Assembly: GCA_034716235.1 (NCBI GenBank)
Contig: JAYEHH010000032.1
Location: 5,148 to 69,147, forward strand
Length of the DNA: 64,000 nt
Direction of reading: 5' to 3'
DNA from: M55B174 sp034716235
GTDB taxonomy: Bacteria; Patescibacteriota; Minisyncoccia; CAIUEV01; JAHKAQ01
Of the stretch, positions 60,758-64,000 are shown piece after piece (the stretch's first letter is position 1; every line of letters begins with the position of its first letter). Position numbers and translations under genes: made by a program. Under the pieces are notes generated by a model that saw nothing but the letters and a program-made list of their open reading frames with translations, searched no databases and was not told the origin of the DNA.

Positions 60758-63367
60758 CTATGTTAAAACAATTTCACCCTTTTGCTCATCTACTTTAATT
60801 TTTTGTCCTGGCTTAATTTTCTTTTCAATAATGGCTAGAGCTAAAGGATTTAACACTTCTGTCTGGATAGCTCTCCTTAATGGTCTAGCTCCAAAAGCAG
60901 GATCATAACCTTTTCGAGCTAAATATTTTCGAGCTTTGGGGGTTAATTTAATACTTATTTTCTTATCCCTCAAAGTTTTCTGAATTTCTTGAATTTGTAA
61001 ATCTACAATAGCCTCAATTTCTTTTTCTTGCAATGAATGAAAGACAATTATTTCATCTAGACGATTAATAAATTCAGGCTTAAAGTGGTCTCCTAAAACT
61101 GCCATAATTTTAGCTTTCACTTCTTTTTGAGGAAGAACTTTTTTCTTTTCCTCTGCTCCAAGCCCAATATTATTGGTAGAGATGATTTCACTACCGATAT
61201 TAGAAGTTAGGATAATCAAAGCATTTTTAAAACTAACCACCCTCCCCTTAGCATCGGTTAATCTTCCGTCATCCATAATTTGAAGCAACATATTGAAAAC
61301 ATCTGGATGAGCCTTCTCAATCTCATCAAAAAGAATAACTGCATAAGGTTTACGACGAATAATTTCAGTTAATTGCCCTCCCTCTTCATAGCCAACATAT
61401 CCTGGAGGAGAACCAATCATTTTGGCTACAGATTGCTTTTCCATATACTCACTCATATCTAGTCTCACCAGAGCATCTTCGTCGTTAAAAATAAATTCCG
61501 TCAAAGCTTTAGCCAGCTCCGTTTTACCTACCCCTGTTGGTCCTAAAAATAGAAATGACCCTAATGGCTGATTCTCGGGAGAAATTCCGGCTCGTGCCCT
61601 TCTCAATGCGTTAGAGACTGCCTTGATAGCTTCCGGCTGACCAATTACTCTTTTCCCTAATTCTTCTTCAGCTTTAACCAATTTTGAAGCTTCTTCTTCC
61701 AACATTTTAGAAACTGGAACCCCTGTCCATTGAGCAACCACTCGAGCAATATCTTCCTCAGTAACCTCTTCCTTGAGAATCCCTCCGCTACCTTGCATTT
61801 TATCAAGCTTTGTTTGATTTAATTTAATGGTTTTTTCTAGTTGAGGAATTTTGCCATAACGAATCTCTGCCGTTTTCCCTAAATCCCCTTGTCTTTCGGC
61901 CGTATCTGCTTGAGTGCGCAATTTTTCCATTTCTTCTTTTTTAGCTTTTAAGCCATCTATCATTCCTTTTTCTGCCTTCCATTGAGTCTCAATGGAATTT
62001 CTCTTTTCATTAAAATTGGAAAGTTCTTTCTCAATCTTTTTGAGTCTTTCTTTAGACTGAGAATCTTTTTCTTTCTTCAAGGCTCGCTTTTCAATTTCAT
62101 TTCTCATTATTTTTCGCTTGATATTGTCTAATTCCACCGGCATTGAATCAATTTCCATTTTCAGAGTAGAGGCAGCTTCATCAATAAGATCTACTGCTTT
62201 ATCTGGTAAAAAGCGATCATTAATATAACGGTCAGAAAGATTAGCGGCCATTACAACCGCCGGATCGGTGATTCTTACTCCGTGGAAAGCTTCATATTTT
62301 CTTTTAATCCCTCGTAAAATCGCAATGGTGTCTTCTACACTGGGCTCTTTTACCATTACTGGCTGAAAGCGACGCTCTAAGGCAGCATCTTTCTCAATAT
62401 GTTTTTGATATTCTTTTAAAGTGGTAGCCCCAACGGTTCTTAGCTTCCCTCGAGCCAAGGCTGGCTTTAAAAGATTGGCGGCATCCATAGCTCCATCAGT
62501 AGCTCCTGCCCCTACGAGAGTGTGCAGTTCATCAATAAAAAGAATCACCTTTCCTTCCAAAGATTCAACCTCTTTAATGACTGCCTTAAGACGATCCTCA
62601 AATTCACCTCTAAATTTTGATCCGGCCACTAATGAACCTAAATCTAGGGCTATGATTTCTCTTCCTTTTAAATTTTCCGGCACATCGCCAGCCACTATTC
62701 TTTGAGCCAAGCCTTCAATAATGGCTGTCTTCCCAGTCCCCGCCTCTCCAATTAATACTGGGTTATTTTTAGTTCTCCTGGTTAATACCTGAATTACTCG
62801 ACGAACCTCCGCATCTCTTCCAATAACTGGATCTAACTTGTCTTCTTTGGCCAGTTTAGTTAAATTTTGACCATATTTTTCTAACACTTGATATTTAGAT
62901 TCTGGATTTGGAGAGTTGGCATGTTCAGTCCCCCTAACTTCGCTAAGAATTTTTAGAATTTGGTCATACTTCACTCCGAAATTTGTAAAAATTTTAGAAA
63001 CTTCTGAAGGAGTGCTGATAATTGCTAGCAGTAAATGTTCCGTACTAATATATTCATCCTTGAGTTTTCCCATTTCCTCTTGAGCAGTATCCAATAATTT
63101 TCCTAGTTCCTGACTAACTAAAAGTTGCTCTGGGGAAATTTTTTCTAAACGAGGCGCCAGTTGCAACATTTTTGCCAATGCATTGCTCAGCCCAGTCTCA
63201 TCAATTTCCAATTTTTTTAAAATAATCGGAACGATACTTTGAGCTTGATCAATCAGCTTTAGAGCTAAATGGATAACATCTACCGGCTGTTGCTTATTTT
63301 CTAAGGCAAGTTTATGAGCTTCTCCTAAAACTTCTTGTGATTTTTGAGTAAATTTTTCCGTGTCCAT
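60758..63367 (-). CDS. clpB: Chaperone ClpB
   Basis: An 869-residue Hsp100 disaggregase. It has the N domain (two helical repeats), AAA-1 with GEAGTGKTAIIEGLAQR and VILFIDELHTLVGAG, the middle coiled coil (~410-530), and AAA-2 with GPTGVGKTELAKAL and AVILFDEIEKAHPDV. Both ATPase centres are intact, unlike the membrane-anchored Hsp100 at 37.5 kb. It lacks the ClpP loop, as ClpB should. No dnaK genes are near. It follows the wecG-like gene by 42 nt. Confidence 0.97.
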   Translation of the reverse strand: MDTEKFTQKSQEVLGEAHKLALENKQQPVDVIHLALKLIDQAQSIVPIILKKLEIDETGLSNALAKMLQLAPRLEKISPEQLLVSQELGKLLDTAQEEMGKLKDEYISTEHLLLAIISTPSEVSKIFTNFGVKYDQILKILSEVRGTEHANSPNPESKYQVLEKYGQNLTKLAKEDKLDPVIGRDAEVRRVIQVLTRRTKNNPVLIGEAGTGKTAIIEGLAQRIVAGDVPENLKGREIIALDLGSLVAGSKFRGEFEDRLKAVIKEVESLEGKVILFIDELHTLVGAGATDGAMDAANLLKPALARGKLRTVGATTLKEYQKHIEKDAALERRFQPVMVKEPSVEDTIAILRGIKRKYEAFHGVRITDPAVVMAANLSDRYINDRFLPDKAVDLIDEAASTLKMEIDSMPVELDNIKRKIMRNEIEKRALKKEKDSQSKERLKKIEKELSNFNEKRNSIETQWKAEKGMIDGLKAKKEEMEKLRTQADTAERQGDLGKTAEIRYGKIPQLEKTIKLNQTKLDKMQGSGGILKEEVTEEDIARVVAQWTGVPVSKMLEEEASKLVKAEEELGKRVIGQPEAIKAVSNALRRARAGISPENQPLGSFLFLGPTGVGKTELAKALTEFIFNDEDALVRLDMSEYMEKQSVAKMIGSPPGYVGYEEGGQLTEIIRRKPYAVILFDEIEKAHPDVFNMLLQIMDDGRLTDAKGRVVSFKNALIILTSNIGSEIISTNNIGLGAEEKKKVLPQKEVKAKIMAVLGDHFKPEFINRLDEIIVFHSLQEKEIEAIVDLQIQEIQKTLRDKKISIKLTPKARKYLARKGYDPAFGARPLRRAIQTEVLNPLALAIIEKKIKPGQKIKVDEQKGEIVLT

Positions 63368-63409
63368 AAAAATAAATAAAATAATAATTTGAAGATGAAG
63401 ATGGAGAAA

Positions 63410-64000
63410 CTACCAGTCTACCATTTTAGTTTTAACCACTAACTTGATAAACTTAAAAGTAGCATTTTTGATCCTGGGTAATCTTTTCGGTTCGGAAAAA
63501 AGTCGGAAAAGCCATTCCAGTCCTTTTTCTCTCATCCACTTAGGAGCTCTCTTTCTGCTCTTAGCTAAAAAATCAAGAGCTCCACCCACTCCTACGGCAA
63601 TTTTCACACTGGGCATCTTGTCCATATTGGAAAAAATCCATTCTTCCTGTTGGGGAGCTCCTAATCCAACAATTAAAATATCGGGGCTCACTTTATTTAC
63701 TGCTTCGCAAAATTTTTCTTTCATTCCCTCTTTAGCTAAACGCCCACCACGACTTCCAACAATTAAAGCTTGCGGGTACCTTTTTTCTAATTCACTTTTA
63801 ACGGCAGTGGCAACTCCTTTCCCTCCTCCTAAAATATACATTGAGTGGTCTCCTCCTTTAGTCAAACGCACCATTTTATCAATCAAGAGTGATCCGGTAA
63901 TTCGTTGGGGAATTTCTGTTTTTAAAAACCTGGGATAAAAAATAATTGCCAATAAGCTGTAAAAAGCTTGCCAAAGGATTGCTAACTTATAATATCTAAC
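63410..64000 (-). CDS. WecG/TagA/CpsF-family glycosyltransferase (cut by window end)
   Basis: The frame is open to the window edge on the minus strand (upstream residues read KLAILWQAFYSLLAIIFYP), so the TTG at 63952 is internal and the gene starts outside. The visible part matches the GT26 family that adds ManNAc or related sugars to lipid carriers: ITGSLLIDKM, MYILGGGKGVA, LIVGSRGGR, DILIVGLGAPQQEEWI and GVGGALDFLAKSRKRAPKWM, ending EWLFRLFSEPKRLPR. The upstream hydrophobic text suggests some family-atypical N-terminal sequence. It likely builds a surface polymer. Confidence 0.88.
   Translation of the reverse strand, partial: VRYYKLAILWQAFYSLLAIIFYPRFLKTEIPQRITGSLLIDKMVRLTKGGDHSMYILGGGKGVATAVKSELEKRYPQALIVGSRGGRLAKEGMKEKFCEAVNKVSPDILIVGLGAPQQEEWIFSNMDKMPSVKIAVGVGGALDFLAKSRKRAPKWMREKGLEWLFRLFSEPKRLPRIKNATFKFIKLVVKTKMVDW

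Overview
The window is a 64 kb piece of a compact, AT-rich bacterial chromosome using the standard bacterial code (TGA is a normal stop, for example in mcrC and valS). The gene set points to a Patescibacteria/CPR organism, probably Parcubacteria-like: a 23S rRNA gene with a group I intron and a large helix 63 insertion, DUF4012 and VanW surface proteins, few Shine-Dalgarno sites, a short Rel enzyme and a membrane-bound Hsp100 protein. The phylum assignment is inference from gene content; no marker tree was run.

Layout. 1-10.6 kb: the tail of a Rel (p)ppGpp enzyme converges on a minus-strand block ileS, recO, a repeat-rich surface protein, a Wzz-like protein, a DUF4012 protein, parA and parB. 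10.8-12.3 kb: two overlapping unknown genes that carry three copies of one ~65-residue domain, then a poor stretch with tiny ORFs. 12.3-16.1 kb: CaCA antiporter, gltX, a pyrophosphatase and a nadD-like gene (minus). 16.5-20.6 kb: a stand-alone 23S rRNA gene (minus) with its own consensus promoter, a 26-bp processing stem, a strong terminator, a 353-nt group I intron and a ~331-nt insertion holding two overlapping small ORFs. No 16S, 5S or tRNA lies beside it. 20.6-33.6 kb: one tight minus-strand run hpf-secA-secD-secF-atpZ-atpB-E-F-H-A-G-D-C, i.e. protein export plus a complete F-type ATP synthase. SecD carries an inserted parvulin-like domain whose strand order looks circularly permuted. 34-41.5 kb (plus): uvrA (near-leaderless), a small membrane protein, a membrane-anchored Hsp100 with DnaJ-type zinc motifs and a dead first ATPase domain, and tsaD.

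41.7-51.3 kb is a defence island: a GmrSD-like DUF262/HNH protein, an unknown 133-residue protein, McrB with PUA/EVE-type reader domains, McrC, a Cas4/RecB-like nuclease with four cysteines, a helical protein with an HEPN-like motif, and an ArdC-like metallopeptidase. Composite direct repeats sit at both ends of the island and between its modules, which suggests cassette-wise assembly or a shared control element. 51.5-64 kb: valS, hsp20, vanW and a GT39-like membrane glycosyltransferase (plus), then ftsQ, serS, clpB and a truncated wecG/tagA glycosyltransferase (minus). Intergenic spaces carry several repeat families: GTAG-headed 29-bp palindromes, ATTCCCG hairpins, and 9-bp GTTCATAAA units that supply stop codons.
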